This document shows positions 28,597-40,473 of a stretch of 64,000 nucleotides of DNA, one piece after another. The notes below the pieces were generated by a model. It saw only the letters and a program-made list of their open reading frames with translations, had not been told where the DNA came from and did not search any database. The stretch spans positions 3,472,001 through 3,536,000 of the forward strand of contig NZ_CP045118.1 of the NCBI RefSeq assembly GCF_009189165.1, given 5' to 3'. This DNA is from Pseudomonas sp. SCB32 (GTDB lineage: Bacteria > Pseudomonadota > Gammaproteobacteria > Pseudomonadales > Pseudomonadaceae). Position numbers and translations under genes: made by a program. Numbering within the stretch: the first letter of the stretch is position 1; every line of letters begins with the position of its first letter.

Positions 28597-30491
28597 CCCA
28601 CCTTGAGTTGCTTGAGCTTGCGATACAGCGTGGCGCGGCTGATGCCCAGCGCGTCGGCGGCGGCGGAGACGTTGCCCTGGTGGCGCTCCAGCGACTGGCG
28701 GATCAGCTCCAGTTCGTTCTCGCGGATGCTGCCGCTCTGCGGACGCTCCCCGGCGCTGAGTTCGTCCAGGGTGCTGTCGGGCAGATGGTCGACGCCGAGG
28801 CAGTCCTCGCCCTCCTCGCGCATGGCCAGCGCGGTGCGCAGGACCATCTCCAGCTGGCGGATGTTGCCCGGCCAGTGGTACTCGCGCAGCAGGCCGAGCA
28901 GTTCGGCGGAAAGCTTCACCTTCGGCGCGCCCATGCGCGCCAGCAGAGCGACGGCCAGCTCGGCGAGATCGTCGCGCTCGCGCAGGGCCGGCAGCTTCAC
29001 GCTGATGCCGTTGACACGGTAGTAGAGGTCTTCGCGGAACTGCTTCTCTTCCACCAGGCGCTTGAGGTCGCGGTGGGTGGCGCAGATCAGCGCAACGTCG
29101 ATGTCCTGTTCCTCACCGGCGCCCAGCGGCGCCACCTTGCGCTCCTGCAGCACGCGCAAGAGGCGCGCTTGCAGGGCCAGCGGCATGTCGCCGATTTCGT
29201 CGAGGAACAGCGTGCCGCCGTGGGCCTGTTGCAGCCGGCCGACCATGCCGCCGCGCCGCGAGCCGGTGAAGGCGCCGTCGCGGTAACCGAAGAGTTCGGA
29301 CTCGATCAGACCTTCGGGAATTGCCGCGCAGTTCACCGCGACGAAGGGTTTGTCGCTACGCGCGCTGGCCTGGTGCAAGGCGCGGGCGACCACTTCCTTG
29401 CCGCTGCCGGTTTCGCCCAGCAGCAGCACCGGGAGTTCGTTGACCAGCCCCTGGCGAGCCATGCGCAGGGCGCGGGCGTAGCGCGGGTGGCTGCCAGCCA
29501 GGGCTTCGAGATCGGGGCCGGCCGCCTGGCGCGGCGTGCGGTTGCTGACCGGCACCCCGTGGCTGCGCAGCGGCGCCTGGAGGGTCTTGTAGAACAGCTC
29601 GCCCTTGGGCGTCTGCAGGCTGCCCACGCCGCCCTGGTAGAGCCGGCCGAGCAGCTGGTCGCCGCGCAGGCCGAGGAAGTCTTCGCTGCGCCGGCCGACC
29701 AGGCTTTCACGGGTGGCGCCGAGCAATTGGCAGGCCTGGCCGCTGACGGCCAGCACCTTGCCGTCCAGGCTCAGCGCGAGCAGCCCCTGCCAGGCGGAGT
29801 CCAGGTACTGGCGGCGATAATGGAAGGCGATCACCACCTGCCCCGGATGGCTGACGGCGAACAACCGCGCCTCAATCTGGAACACCGCGAGGCTGAGCAG
29901 CGAGAGGCTTTCCCGCGGGCCGGAGAGCGGTCCTTCGCGGGTCATGTCGAGCACGCCGAGGAAGTTGCCTTGCGGTCCCTCGATGGGCACCGAGGTGCAG
30001 GAGAAGCGGCTCAGGCGGTCGAGGAAGTGTTCACCGCAGTCGATCTGCGTGGCGCGCTTTTCCACCAGCGCGGTGCCCAGGGCGTTGGTGCCACGGGCGG
30101 CTTCGCTCCAGCAGGCGCCCTGGACGATATCGACCAGGCCCTTGCTCTGCATGTGATCGCGGGCGCCTTCCACCGAAAGAATCGTGGCGTCGGCATTGGC
30201 CAGGATGATCACGCCGTCGTGGCCCTGGCGCTGGTGCAGGTAGTCGAGTTCGGGGGTCGCCGCGTCGAGCAGCAGGCGGTTACCGGCCAGCAGGACATCC
30301 GGCTTGATGCGCGTGTCGAGGCCCTGCTCGGTGCCGCTGGCGCAGTCCAGGCCGTGGTCGAGGCTTCGTCGCCAGGAGGCGTCGATTTCCTCACGGAGCA
30401 CACCGCTCGGGACTTCGCCTTCCTGTTGCAGGCGTTCGCGGGCCAGATGGGCTTCGCGCAGCAGGTCGCTGCTTATTGTTCTTGTAGTCAT
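28593..30491 (-). CDS. Sigma-54-dependent activator, AcoR-like
   Basis: This 632-residue enhancer-binding protein has a GAF-type sensor region (about 75-210) and a PAS-like segment (about 230-310). The AAA+ domain (about 335-560) has Walker A GETGSGKE and the sigma-54 contact loop GAFTGS. A Fis-type HTH ends the protein (NVSAAADALGISRATLYRKLKQL). The N-terminus (ASWRRSLDHGLD) is typical of AcoR-type activators that sense small metabolites such as acetoin, aldehydes or amines. It heads the operon with the qhpF, qhpE and qhpG homologues. The sigma-54 promoter at 5917 is the only one in region 1 and could be its target. Confidence 0.87.
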   Translation of the reverse strand: MTTRTISSDLLREAHLARERLQQEGEVPSGVLREEIDASWRRSLDHGLDCASGTEQGLDTRIKPDVLLAGNRLLLDAATPELDYLHQRQGHDGVIILANADATILSVEGARDHMQSKGLVDIVQGACWSEAARGTNALGTALVEKRATQIDCGEHFLDRLSRFSCTSVPIEGPQGNFLGVLDMTREGPLSGPRESLSLLSLAVFQIEARLFAVSHPGQVVIAFHYRRQYLDSAWQGLLALSLDGKVLAVSGQACQLLGATRESLVGRRSEDFLGLRGDQLLGRLYQGGVGSLQTPKGELFYKTLQAPLRSHGVPVSNRTPRQAAGPDLEALAGSHPRYARALRMARQGLVNELPVLLLGETGSGKEVVARALHQASARSDKPFVAVNCAAIPEGLIESELFGYRDGAFTGSRRGGMVGRLQQAHGGTLFLDEIGDMPLALQARLLRVLQERKVAPLGAGEEQDIDVALICATHRDLKRLVEEKQFREDLYYRVNGISVKLPALRERDDLAELAVALLARMGAPKVKLSAELLGLLREYHWPGNIRQLEMVLRTALAMREEGEDCLGVDHLPDSTLDELSAGERPQSGSIRENELELIRQSLERHQGNVSAAADALGISRATLYRKLKQLKVG

Positions 30492-30699
30492 GCATCGCTC
30501 CGGTAGGTCCCGTCGCCAAGCTTCAGCACGGAACTCGCAGGCTGGTCAGGGCTGTGTACACCCCCCGGCGGCGTCAGTAAAGGGGAAGTCCTCGGTAGGA
30601 AGACTAGTCTTCACTACCCGGAGCCGAGCGCGACAATTCATTCGCCTGCTCTTCTTCCTACACCGCCTGCGAGGTGTGTTGACAGTGACTCGAGGCAGG

Positions 30700-30715
30700 T
30701 TTACGTTAACGTAAA
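30700..30715. promoter_or_regulatory. LiuR operator in the liu promoter
   Basis: TTTACGTTAACGTAAA is a perfect 16-bp palindrome of the kind bound by the MerR-family regulator LiuR. A TTGACA at 30679-30684 would be the -35 box, with TACGTT at 30702 as a weak -10, so the palindrome covers the promoter core. The liuR start is 28 bases downstream. Confidence 0.8.
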
Positions 30716-30742
30716 GGTAAACATCCAAGCAAGAGCATTCCC

Positions 30743-31147
30743 ATGCCCACGACCTACACCATCTCCGAGCTGGCCCGCGAACTGGACGTCACCACCCGCG
30801 CCATCCGCTTCTATGAGGAACAGGGGATGCTCAGCCCCGAGCGCCGTGGCCAGGAGCGCATCTACAGCCCGAAGGACCTGGTGGCCCTGAAGCTGATCCT
30901 GCGCGGCAAGCGCATCGGCTTCTCGCTGGCCGAGTGCAAGGAGCTGATCGACCTTTATGACCCCAGCAGCGGCAACACCAAGCAGCTGGAGACCTTCCTC
31001 GGCAAGATCACCGCGCGCCGCGCACAGCTGGAACAGCAGATGCTCGACATCGAGCAGATGAAACTGGAACTGGACACGGCCGAGGAACGCTGCCTGGCAG
31101 CCATGGCCGAGACCGACAAACCCCGGAAGCAGCGCGCCACGAGCTAA
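30743..31147 (+). CDS. liuR: MerR-family regulator LiuR
   Basis: This 134-residue regulator has the MerR winged helix-turn-helix (YTISELARELDVTTRAIRFYEEQGMLSPERRGQERIYS) and a C-terminal coiled coil (RRAQLEQQMLDIEQMKLELDTAEERC). It lacks the metal-binding cysteines of metal-sensing relatives. Position at the head of the isovalerate/leucine genes identifies it as LiuR, which controls liuABCDE and its own promoter through the palindrome at 30700-30715. Confidence 0.93.
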   Translation: MPTTYTISELARELDVTTRAIRFYEEQGMLSPERRGQERIYSPKDLVALKLILRGKRIGFSLAECKELIDLYDPSSGNTKQLETFLGKITARRAQLEQQMLDIEQMKLELDTAEERCLAAMAETDKPRKQRATS

Positions 31148-31310
31148 GACAAGCCCGGACCTTGCGAGCTAGAGGCAGGCAAGGCGAAAGACGCCGAGAA
31201 CGCGGAGTTAACGCTTGTTAATGAGCAGTTCGAGGCGACTTTCAACGCAGCCTGACCGACGCGCAGCAGGTCCGATCCCTCATCCGATTACAAGTACAAC
31301 AGGTGACCCC

Positions 31311-32474
31311 ATGAGCTACCCCTCCCTCAACTTCGGCCTCGGCGAAACCATCGACATGCTGCGCGAGCAGGTGCAGGGCTTCGTCGCCAGCGAACTCGCC
31401 CCGCGCGCCGCGCAGATCGACGCCGACAACCTGTTCCCCATGGACATGTGGAAGAAGTTCGGCGACATGGGCCTGCTCGGCATCACCGTCGCGGAGGAAT
31501 ACGGCGGCGCCAACATGGGTTACCTGGCCCACGTCATCGCCATCGAGGAGATCAGCCGTGGCTCGGCGTCGGTCGGCCTGTCCTACGGCGCGCACTCCAA
31601 CCTGTGCGTCAACCAGATCAAGCGCAACGGCTCGGCCTCCCAGAAGGCCAAGTACCTGCCCAAGCTGATCAGCGGCGAGCACATCGGCGCGCTGGCCATG
31701 AGCGAGCCAAACGCCGGTTCCGACGTGGTGTCGATGAAACTGCGCGCCGAGAAGCGCGGCGACCATTTCGTGCTGAACGGCAGCAAGACCTGGATCACCA
31801 ACGGCCCGGACGCCAACACCTACGTGATCTACGCCAAGACCGAGCCGGAGAAAGGCGCCCACGGCATCACCGCCTTCATCGTCGAACGCGACTGGAAGGG
31901 CTTCAGCCGTGGCAGCAAGTTCGACAAGCTGGGCATGCGCGGCTCGAACACCTGCGAGCTGTTCTTCGATGACGTGGAAGTGCCGGAAGAGAACGTGCTG
32001 GGCGCGGTCAACGGCGGCGTGAAGGTATTGATGAGCGGCCTGGACTACGAGCGCGTCGTCCTCGCCGGCGGCCCGATCGGCATCATGCAGGCCTGCATGG
32101 ACGTGATCGTCCCCTACATCCACGACCGCAAGCAGTTCGGCCAGAGCATCGGCGAGTTCCAGCTGATCCAGGGCAAGGTCGCCGACATGTACACCCAGCT
32201 CAACGCCAGCCGCGCCTACCTCTACGCGGTGGCCCAGGCCTGCGACCGTGGCGAGACCACCCGCAAGGACGCCGCCGGGGTGATCCTCTACACCGCCGAG
32301 CGCGCCACGCAAATGGCCCTGGACGCCATCCAGATCCTCGGCGGCAACGGCTACATCAACGAGTTCCCCACCGGCCGCCTGCTGCGCGACGCCAAGCTCT
32401 ACGAGATCGGCGCCGGCACCAGCGAAATCCGCCGCATGCTGATCGGCCGCGAGCTGTTCAACGAGACGCGTTGA
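31311..32474 (+). CDS. liuA: Isovaleryl-CoA dehydrogenase
   Basis: This 387-residue acyl-CoA dehydrogenase oxidises isovaleryl-CoA to 3-methylcrotonyl-CoA in leucine breakdown and passes electrons to ETF. The catalytic base is Glu247 in [15 protein letters not shown], placed as in isovaleryl-CoA dehydrogenases, not as in other acyl-CoA dehydrogenases. Other marks are [14 protein letters not shown] and the C-terminal [22 protein letters not shown]. The ATG at 31311 follows AGGTG; the longer frame from 31215 is not coding. It begins the liu structural genes, 163 bases after liuR. Confidence 0.95.
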   Translation: MSYPSLNFGLGETIDMLREQVQGFVASELAPRAAQIDADNLFPMDMWKKFGDMGLLGITVAEEYGGANMGYLAHVIAIEEISRGSASVGLSYGAHSNLCVNQIKRNGSASQKAKYLPKLISGEHIGALAMSEPNAGSDVVSMKLRAEKRGDHFVLNGSKTWITNGPDANTYVIYAKTEPEKGAHGITAFIVERDWKGFSRGSKFDKLGMRGSNTCELFFDDVEVPEENVLGAVNGGVKVLMSGLDYERVVLAGGPIGIMQACMDVIVPYIHDRKQFGQSIGEFQLIQGKVADMYTQLNASRAYLYAVAQACDRGETTRKDAAGVILYTAERATQMALDAIQILGGNGYINEFPTGRLLRDAKLYEIGAGTSEIRRMLIGRELFNETR

Positions 32475-32538
32475 TTGGGTTACTCGCTGCGCTCGCCCTT
32501 TGGGCCAGCGCAAGCGCTGTTCCGCGATAAAACCGCGG

Positions 32539-32637
32539 TCCCGCGTTCGCGGGGATGACGGGCGCGCTGGTCGCCCCACGTCGTTCCCGCGTAGCGGTTC
32601 CCGATAGGCGTCATTCCCGCGAACGCGGGAACCCAGA
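32539..32637. repeat. Palindromic intergenic element, CCCGCGTTCGCGGG family, pair
   Basis: CCCGCGTTCGCGGGGATGAC and the inverted GTCATTCCCGCGAACGCGGG lie 50 bases apart between liuA and liuB. The pair probably inserted into the operon. Confidence 0.85.
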
Positions 32638-32657
32638 AAACAGCCCCGGAGCCATTC

Positions 32658-34265
32658 ATGACCATCCTCGGCACCCAACTCAACACCCGTTCCCCGGAGT
32701 ACGCTGCCAACGCCGCGACCATGCTGGAGAACGTCCAGGACCTGCGCGCCGTCCTCGGTCGCGTCCATGAAGGCGGCGGCGCCGCTGCCCAGGCCAAGCA
32801 CACCGCGCGCGGCAAGCTGCTGGTGCGCGAGCGCATCAACCGCCTGCTCGACGCCGGCTCGCCCTTCCTCGAAGTCTCCGCCCTGGCCGCCCACGGCGTG
32901 TACGGTGAAGACGTCGCCGCCGCTGGCGTGGTCGCCGGCATCGGTCGCGTGGAAGGCGTGGAATGCATGATCGTCGGCAACGACGCCACGGTAAAAGGCG
33001 GCAGCTACTACCCGCTGACCGTGAAGAAACACCTGCGCGCCCAGACCATCGCCCAGCAGAACCGCCTGCCGTGCATCTACCTGGTGGACTCGGGCGGCGC
33101 CAACCTGCCGCGCCAGGACGAGGTGTTCCCCGACCGCGAGCACTTCGGCCGCATCTTCTTCAACCAGGCCAACATGAGCGCCCAGGGCATCCCGCAGATC
33201 GCCGTGGTGATGGGCTCCTGCACCGCCGGCGGCGCCTACGTGCCGGCGATGAGCGACGAGACCATCATGGTGCGCAACCAGGCCACCATCTTCCTCGCCG
33301 GCCCGCCGCTGGTGAAGGCCGCCACCGGTGAGGTGGTGAGCGCAGAGGACCTGGGCGGCGCCGACGTGCACTGCAAGACCTCGGGCGTGGCCGACCATTA
33401 CGCCGAGGACGACGAACACGCGCTGGCCATCGCCCGACGCTGCATCGCCAACCTCAACTGGACCAAGCAGGGCAAGCTCAACAGCCTCGCCCCGCGCGCC
33501 CCGCTGTACGCCAGCGACGAGCTGTACGGGGTGATCCCGGTAGACAGCAAGCAGCCCTTCGACGTGCGCGAGATCATCGCCCGCCTGGTCGACGGCAGCG
33601 AATTCGACGAGTTCAAGGCGCTGTTCGGCACCACCCTGGTATGCGGCTTCGCCCACCTGCACGGCTACCCGGTGGCGATTCTCGCCAACAACGGCATCCT
33701 CTTCGCCGAGGCCGCGCAGAAAGGCGCGCACTTCATCGAGCTGGCCTGCCAGCGTGGCATTCCGCTGGTGTTCCTGCAGAACATCACCGGCTTCATGGTC
33801 GGCCAGAAGTACGAGGCCGGCGGCATCGCCAAGCACGGCGCCAAGCTGGTCACCGCGGTAGCCTGCGCCCAGGTGCCGAAGTTCACCGTGATCATCGGCG
33901 GCAGCTTCGGTGCCGGTAACTACGGCATGTGCGGCCGCGCCTACGACCCGCGCTTCCTGTGGATGTGGCCCAACGCGCGGATCGGCGTGATGGGTGGCGA
34001 ACAGGCCGCAGGCGTGCTGGCCCAGGTCAAGCGCGAGCAGGCCGAACGCGCCGGCCACGCGCTGTCCGCCGAGGACGAGGCGAAGATCAAGGCGCCGATC
34101 CTCGAGCAGTACGAGCGCCAGGGGCACCCCTACTACTCCAGCGCGCGCCTGTGGGACGACGGTGTCATCGACCCGGCCCAGACCCGCGACGTGCTCGGCC
34201 TGGCCCTCTCCGCCTCGCTCAACGCGCCCATCGAAGCCACGCGCTTCGGCGTCTTCCGCATGTAA
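32658..34265 (+). CDS. liuB: Methylcrotonyl-CoA carboxylase, carboxyltransferase (beta) subunit
   Basis: This 535-residue biotin-dependent carboxyltransferase subunit moves CO2 from carboxybiotin to 3-methylcrotonyl-CoA, giving 3-methylglutaconyl-CoA. It is full length for the family. The acyl-CoA binding half has [13 protein letters not shown] and [18 protein letters not shown]; the biotin-side half has [22 protein letters not shown] and [16 protein letters not shown]. It works with LiuD encoded two genes downstream. The ATG at 32658 follows CCGGAG. Confidence 0.95.
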   Translation: MTILGTQLNTRSPEYAANAATMLENVQDLRAVLGRVHEGGGAAAQAKHTARGKLLVRERINRLLDAGSPFLEVSALAAHGVYGEDVAAAGVVAGIGRVEGVECMIVGNDATVKGGSYYPLTVKKHLRAQTIAQQNRLPCIYLVDSGGANLPRQDEVFPDREHFGRIFFNQANMSAQGIPQIAVVMGSCTAGGAYVPAMSDETIMVRNQATIFLAGPPLVKAATGEVVSAEDLGGADVHCKTSGVADHYAEDDEHALAIARRCIANLNWTKQGKLNSLAPRAPLYASDELYGVIPVDSKQPFDVREIIARLVDGSEFDEFKALFGTTLVCGFAHLHGYPVAILANNGILFAEAAQKGAHFIELACQRGIPLVFLQNITGFMVGQKYEAGGIAKHGAKLVTAVACAQVPKFTVIIGGSFGAGNYGMCGRAYDPRFLWMWPNARIGVMGGEQAAGVLAQVKREQAERAGHALSAEDEAKIKAPILEQYERQGHPYYSSARLWDDGVIDPAQTRDVLGLALSASLNAPIEATRFGVFRM

Positions 34266-34275
34266 GGCCGCCGCC

Positions 34276-35073
34276 ATGACCGAATATCAGAACATTGAGC
34301 TCGACATCGACCCGCGCGGCGTCGCCAATCTCTGGCTGAACCGCCCGGAGAAGAACAACGCCTTCAACGCCCAGACCATTGCCGAGCTGATCCAGGCATT
34401 GGGCGCCGTGGCCAACGACGACCGTGTGCGCCTGGTGGTGCTGCGCGGCCGTGGCCGGCACTTCTGCGGCGGCGCGGACCTTTCGTGGATGCAGGAATCC
34501 GTGCAACTGGACTACCAGGGCAACCTCAACGACGCCCAGCAGCTCGCCGAACTGCTCTACAACCTGCACCAGCTGAACAAGCCGACCCTCGCCATCGTGC
34601 AGGGCGCGGCCTTCGGCGGCGGCGTGGGGCTGGTGGCCTGCTGCGACATGGCCCTGGCCGCCGAGGATGCGCAGTTCTGCCTGTCCGAAGTGCGCATCGG
34701 CCTGATCCCGGCCACCATCGGCCCGTTCGTCACCAAGGCCATCGGCCAGCGCGCCGCCACCCGCTACGCCATGACCGCCGAGCGCTTCAGCGGCGTCCGT
34801 GCCCGCGAACTGGGCCTGGCGGACGAGCACTACCCGGCCGCCGAGCTGGACGAGAAAGCCGACGCCTGGATCGCCAACCTGCTGAACAACAGTCCGGCGG
34901 CGCTGGTCGCCTGCAAGGCGCTGTTCCATGAAATCGGCGCCGGCGAACTGAATCCCGAACTGCGCCGCTACACCGAAGCGGCCATCGCCCGCATCCGTAT
35001 CAGCCCCGAGGGGCAGGAAGGCCTGCACGCCTTCCTGGAAAAACGCAAACCGGCCTGGCAGGAGCAAGTCTGA
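34276..35073 (+). CDS. liuC: Methylglutaconyl-CoA hydratase
   Basis: This 265-residue enoyl-CoA hydratase/isomerase (crotonase fold) adds water to 3-methylglutaconyl-CoA to form HMG-CoA. The oxyanion-hole segments are RGRHFCGGADLSWM and VQGAAFGGGVGLVACCD, and the catalytic region is LSEVRIGLIPATIGPFV. It starts 10 bases after the liuB stop, and its stop overlaps the liuD start (TGATG), so the four central liu genes are tightly coupled. Confidence 0.93.
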   Translation: MTEYQNIELDIDPRGVANLWLNRPEKNNAFNAQTIAELIQALGAVANDDRVRLVVLRGRGRHFCGGADLSWMQESVQLDYQGNLNDAQQLAELLYNLHQLNKPTLAIVQGAAFGGGVGLVACCDMALAAEDAQFCLSEVRIGLIPATIGPFVTKAIGQRAATRYAMTAERFSGVRARELGLADEHYPAAELDEKADAWIANLLNNSPAALVACKALFHEIGAGELNPELRRYTEAAIARIRISPEGQEGLHAFLEKRKPAWQEQV

Positions 35074-37034
35074 TGAGCAAGATCGATACTCTGCTGGTGG
35101 CCAACCGCGGCGAGATCGCCTGCCGCGTGATGCGCACCGCCAAGGCCCTGGGCCTGACCACCGTGGCCGTGCACAGCGCCACCGACCGCAACGCCCGCCA
35201 CGTCGAAGAGGCGGACATCGCCATCGACCTGGGCGGCGCCAAACCCGCTGAAAGCTACCTGCGCGCGGACGCCGTTCTCGCCGCCGCCAAGGCCGCCGGC
35301 GCCCAGGCCATCCACCCCGGCTACGGCTTCCTCTCGGAGAACGCCGGCTTTGCTCGTGCCTGCGAAGAGGCCGGGCTGATCTTCCTCGGCCCGCCGGCCA
35401 GCGCCATCGACGCCATGGGCAGCAAGTCCGCCGCCAAGGCGCTGATGGAAACCGCCGGCGTGCCGCTGGTGCCCGGCTACCACGGCGAGGCCCAGGACTA
35501 CGCCACCTTCCAGCGCGAGGCGCAGCGCATCGGCTACCCGGTGCTGCTGAAAGCCGCCGCCGGCGGTGGCGGCAAGGGCATGAAGGTGGTCGAGCGCGAG
35601 GCCGAGCTGGCCGAGGCGCTGGAATCCGCCCAGCGTGAAGCGCAGTCCGGTTTCGGCGACTCGCGCATGCTGGTGGAGAAATACCTGACCAAGCCGCGCC
35701 ACGTGGAAATCCAGGTGTTCGCCGATAAGCACGGCAACTGCCTGTACCTCAACGAACGCGACTGCTCGATCCAGCGCCGCCACCAGAAGGTGGTGGAAGA
35801 AGCGCCGGCTCCGGGCCTCTCCCTCGAACTGCGCCAGGGCATGGGCGAAGCCGCCGTGCGCGCCGCCCAGGCCATCGGCTACGTCGGCGCCGGCACCGTG
35901 GAATTCCTCTACGACGAAGGCAGCGGCCAGTTCTTCTTCATGGAGATGAACACTCGCCTTCAAGTGGAACACCCGGTCACCGAAGCCATCACCGGCCTCG
36001 ACCTGGTCGCCTTGCAGATCCGCGTCGCCCGTGGCGAGCCGCTGCCGATTACCCAGGAACAGGTGCCGCTGATCGGCCACGCCATCGAAGTGCGCCTCTA
36101 CGCCGAAGACCCCGAAGGTGGCTTCCTGCCCGCCAGCGGCCACCTCGCGCTGTACCGCGAACCTGCCGCCGGCCCCGGTCGCCGGGTGGACAGCGGCATC
36201 CGCGAAGGCGACGACATCTCGCCGTTCTACGACCCGATGCTGGCCAAGCTGATCGCCTGGGGCGAAAACCGCGAGGAAGCGCGCCAGCGCCTGCTGTCGA
36301 TGCTCGGCGAAACCGCCGTCGGCGGCTTCAAGACCAACCTGGCCTTCCTGCGCCGCGTGCTGGCCCATCCGGCCTTCGCCGAGGGCGAGCTGGATACCGG
36401 CTTCATCGCCCGCTACCAGGACACCCTGCTGCCCGCCCCCACCGCCCTGCCCGAGCGCTTCTGGCAGCTGGCCGCCGAGGCGTGGGTGCAGAGCGAAGCC
36501 GCCCGCGTGCGCGGTGACGATATCCATTCGCCCTGGTCCGCCCAGAGCGGCTGGCGCAGCGGCCTGCCGGGGGAAACCGACCTGCACCTGCTGGCAAAGG
36601 GCGAATCCCATGTGGTGCGCCTGCGCCATGCCGACGGCCAGCGCATCGCCCATCTCGACGGCCAGTGGCTGGATGTGAAGGACGGTGAAATCCGCCGCCG
36701 CCATCAGGTGATCCGCCGTGGCGACCACCTCTATCTGGAGTGGAACGGCGAGCTGGTCAGCGTGCAGCGCTTCGACCCCATCGCTGAGGCCGAGGCGGCC
36801 CACGCCCACCACGGTGGACTGGGCGCACCGATGAACGGCAGCATCGTGCGCATCCTGGTCGAACCCGGCCAGAGCGTCGAAGCCGGCGCCGCCCTGGTGG
36901 TGCTCGAAGCCATGAAGATGGAACACAGCATTCGCGCGCCGCACGCTGGCGTGGTGAAATCGCTGTATTGCAGCGAAGGCGAACTGGTGTCGGAAGGTAC
37001 GGCGCTGGTGGAGCTGGAAGAAGCCAGCGCCTGA
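35073..37034 (+). CDS. liuD: Methylcrotonyl-CoA carboxylase, biotin carboxylase/carrier (alpha) subunit
   Basis: This 653-residue subunit carboxylates biotin using ATP and bicarbonate. The biotin carboxylase domain occupies residues 1 to about 450 (LVANRGEIACRVMRTAKALG, the ATP-grasp loop KAAAGGGGKGM, and FFMEMNTRLQVEHPVTE). A linker follows, and then the carrier domain ends the protein with VLEAMKMEHS, where Lys615 takes the biotin, 38 residues from the end. It forms the active carboxylase with LiuB. The start shares its first base with the liuC stop. Confidence 0.95.
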   Translation: MSKIDTLLVANRGEIACRVMRTAKALGLTTVAVHSATDRNARHVEEADIAIDLGGAKPAESYLRADAVLAAAKAAGAQAIHPGYGFLSENAGFARACEEAGLIFLGPPASAIDAMGSKSAAKALMETAGVPLVPGYHGEAQDYATFQREAQRIGYPVLLKAAAGGGGKGMKVVEREAELAEALESAQREAQSGFGDSRMLVEKYLTKPRHVEIQVFADKHGNCLYLNERDCSIQRRHQKVVEEAPAPGLSLELRQGMGEAAVRAAQAIGYVGAGTVEFLYDEGSGQFFFMEMNTRLQVEHPVTEAITGLDLVALQIRVARGEPLPITQEQVPLIGHAIEVRLYAEDPEGGFLPASGHLALYREPAAGPGRRVDSGIREGDDISPFYDPMLAKLIAWGENREEARQRLLSMLGETAVGGFKTNLAFLRRVLAHPAFAEGELDTGFIARYQDTLLPAPTALPERFWQLAAEAWVQSEAARVRGDDIHSPWSAQSGWRSGLPGETDLHLLAKGESHVVRLRHADGQRIAHLDGQWLDVKDGEIRRRHQVIRRGDHLYLEWNGELVSVQRFDPIAEAEAAHAHHGGLGAPMNGSIVRILVEPGQSVEAGAALVVLEAMKMEHSIRAPHAGVVKSLYCSEGELVSEGTALVELEEASA

Positions 37035-37053
37035 ACCTGGCCTTGATGCGGCT

Positions 37054-37138
37054 TTCTGGGCTCCCGCGTCCGCGGGAGTGACGAGGTCAAGCGACGCACC
37101 ACGCTTTCCCGTCATCCCCGCGAACGCGGGGACCCAGA
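37054..37138. repeat. Palindromic intergenic element, CCCGCGTTCGCGGG family, pair
   Basis: CTCCCGCGTCCGCGGGAGTGAC and GTCATCCCCGCGAACGCGGG lie about 35 bases apart, flanked by TTCTGGG and CCCAGAAG, between liuD and liuE. Confidence 0.85.
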
Positions 37139-37181
37139 AGACGCAGCGCACCCGTTTCACAAACGAACACGAGGTTCCCCC

Positions 37182-38084
37182 ATGTCCCTCCCCCAATCCG
37201 TCCGCCTGGTCGAAGTCGGCCCGCGCGACGGCCTGCAGAACGAGAAACAGCCCATCGCCGTCGCCGACAAGGTGCGCCTGGTGGACGACCTCACCGCCGC
37301 CGGCCTGAGCTACATCGAGGTCGGCAGCTTCGTCTCGCCCAAGTGGGTGCCGCAGATGGCCGGCTCGGCGGAAGTCTTCGCCGGCATCGGGCAGAAAGCC
37401 GGCGTCACCTACGCCGCGTTGGCTCCTAACCTGAAGGGCTTCGAGGCCGCGCTGGAATCCCAGGTCAAGGAAGTCGCGGTGTTCGCCGCAGCCTCCGAGG
37501 CCTTCTCGCAGAAGAACATCAACTGCTCGATCAAGGAGAGCCTGGAGCGCTTCATCCCGGTGATGGAAGCGGCCCGCCAACACGGCGTGCGTGTGCGCGG
37601 CTACGTCTCCTGCGTGCTCGGCTGCCCCTACCAGGGTGAAGTGGACGTGGCGCAGGTCGCGGCCGTCGCCGCAGAGCTGCACGCCATGGGCTGCTACGAA
37701 GTCTCCCTGGGCGACACCATCGGCGTCGGCACCGCCGGGGCCACCCGCCACATGTTCGAAATCGTCGGCCAACGCGTGCCGCGCGCACAGCTCGCCGGTC
37801 ACTTCCACGACACCTACGGCCAGGCCCTTTCGAACATCTACGCAAGCCTCCTGGAAGGCATCGCCGTGTTCGACAGCTCGGTGGCCGGCCTGGGCGGTTG
37901 CCCCTACGCCAAGGGCGCCACCGGCAACGTCGCCACCGAGGACGTGCTCTACCTGATGAACGGCCTGGGCATCCACACCGGTATCGACCTGGACAAGCTG
38001 ATCGACGCCGGCCAGCGCATCTGCGCGGTGCTCGACAAGCCCAACGGCTCCCGCGTGGCCAAGGCGCAGCTGGCCAAGCGCTGA
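37182..38084 (+). CDS. liuE: Hydroxymethylglutaryl-CoA lyase
   Basis: This 300-residue TIM-barrel lyase splits HMG-CoA into acetyl-CoA and acetoacetate, the last liu step. Family marks are VEVGPRDGLQNEK at the N-terminus, SLGDTIGVGTAG, the metal-binding HFHDTYGQA, and the signature SVAGLGGCPYAKGATGNVATEDV with the active-site cysteine. The ATG at 37182 follows CGAGG. The acetoacetate it makes can be activated by the enzyme encoded next. Confidence 0.95.
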   Translation: MSLPQSVRLVEVGPRDGLQNEKQPIAVADKVRLVDDLTAAGLSYIEVGSFVSPKWVPQMAGSAEVFAGIGQKAGVTYAALAPNLKGFEAALESQVKEVAVFAAASEAFSQKNINCSIKESLERFIPVMEAARQHGVRVRGYVSCVLGCPYQGEVDVAQVAAVAAELHAMGCYEVSLGDTIGVGTAGATRHMFEIVGQRVPRAQLAGHFHDTYGQALSNIYASLLEGIAVFDSSVAGLGGCPYAKGATGNVATEDVLYLMNGLGIHTGIDLDKLIDAGQRICAVLDKPNGSRVAKAQLAKR

Positions 38085-38099
38085 CAGCTGATTCGACCT

Positions 38100-38145
38100 G
38101 TAGGAGCGCCCCATGGGCGCGATCGCGGGCATGGCCCGCTCCTAC
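38100..38145. repeat. Palindromic intergenic element, GTAGGAGCG family, short
   Basis: GTAGGAGCGCCCCATGGGCGCG and CGCGGGCATGGCCCGCTCCTAC are joined with almost no spacer between liuE and the synthetase gene. Confidence 0.8.
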
Positions 38146-38246
38146 GGGAGAACTCCCGCGCATTCCCACAAGAGACTTCCGCTCCTCCTACATCCCCGCG
38201 TCCGTGCCACACTGGTTAGATAAGAAAAACCGGACGGACGCCCGAG

Positions 38247-40199
<1,953 letters not shown>

Positions 40200-40230
40200 G
40201 GTTCGCCGGCGGCGGCGCATCTTTGCATTG

Positions 40231-40361
40231 CCCTCACCCCAGCCCTCTCCCTCAGGAGAGGGGGCTGATTGTGCCGGCTGACGCCACGGTTTCATCCTGC
40301 CCCTGACGGTCCCCTCTCCCGCTTGAGGAGCGGGGCACGCAGCCAGGGCTAGGGTGAGGGG
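40231..40361. repeat. Inverted-repeat element, CCCTCACCCCAGCCCT family
   Basis: CCCTCACCCCAGCCCTCTCCC at the left pairs with the inverted AGGGCTAGGGTGAGGGG at the right; further CTCTCCC and GAGAGGGG runs lie inside. This repeat type is common between genes of gamma- and betaproteobacteria. Confidence 0.75.
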
Positions 40362-40372
40362 CTCTTGCTCTC

Positions 40373-40447
40373 GTAGGAGCGGAGCTTCTCCGCGATCCGG
40401 CCGGCAGGCCGGCCTGTTCCGCCATCGCGGGCATGGCCCGCTCCTAC
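40373..40447. repeat. Palindromic intergenic element, GTAGGAGCG family
   Basis: GTAGGAGCGGAGCTTCTCCGCG is paired with CGCGGGCATGGCCCGCTCCTAC. The spacer itself holds CCGGCCGGCAGGCCGGCC. Confidence 0.8.
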
Positions 40448-40473
40448 AGGGAATGCCGGAGCTCGGCGCTTTT

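Noticed and set aside
31242..38132. Two open frames of more than 1000 codons opposite the liu operon
   Set aside because: They span several clear liu genes on the other strand and have low-complexity composition; the liu proteins are unambiguous.
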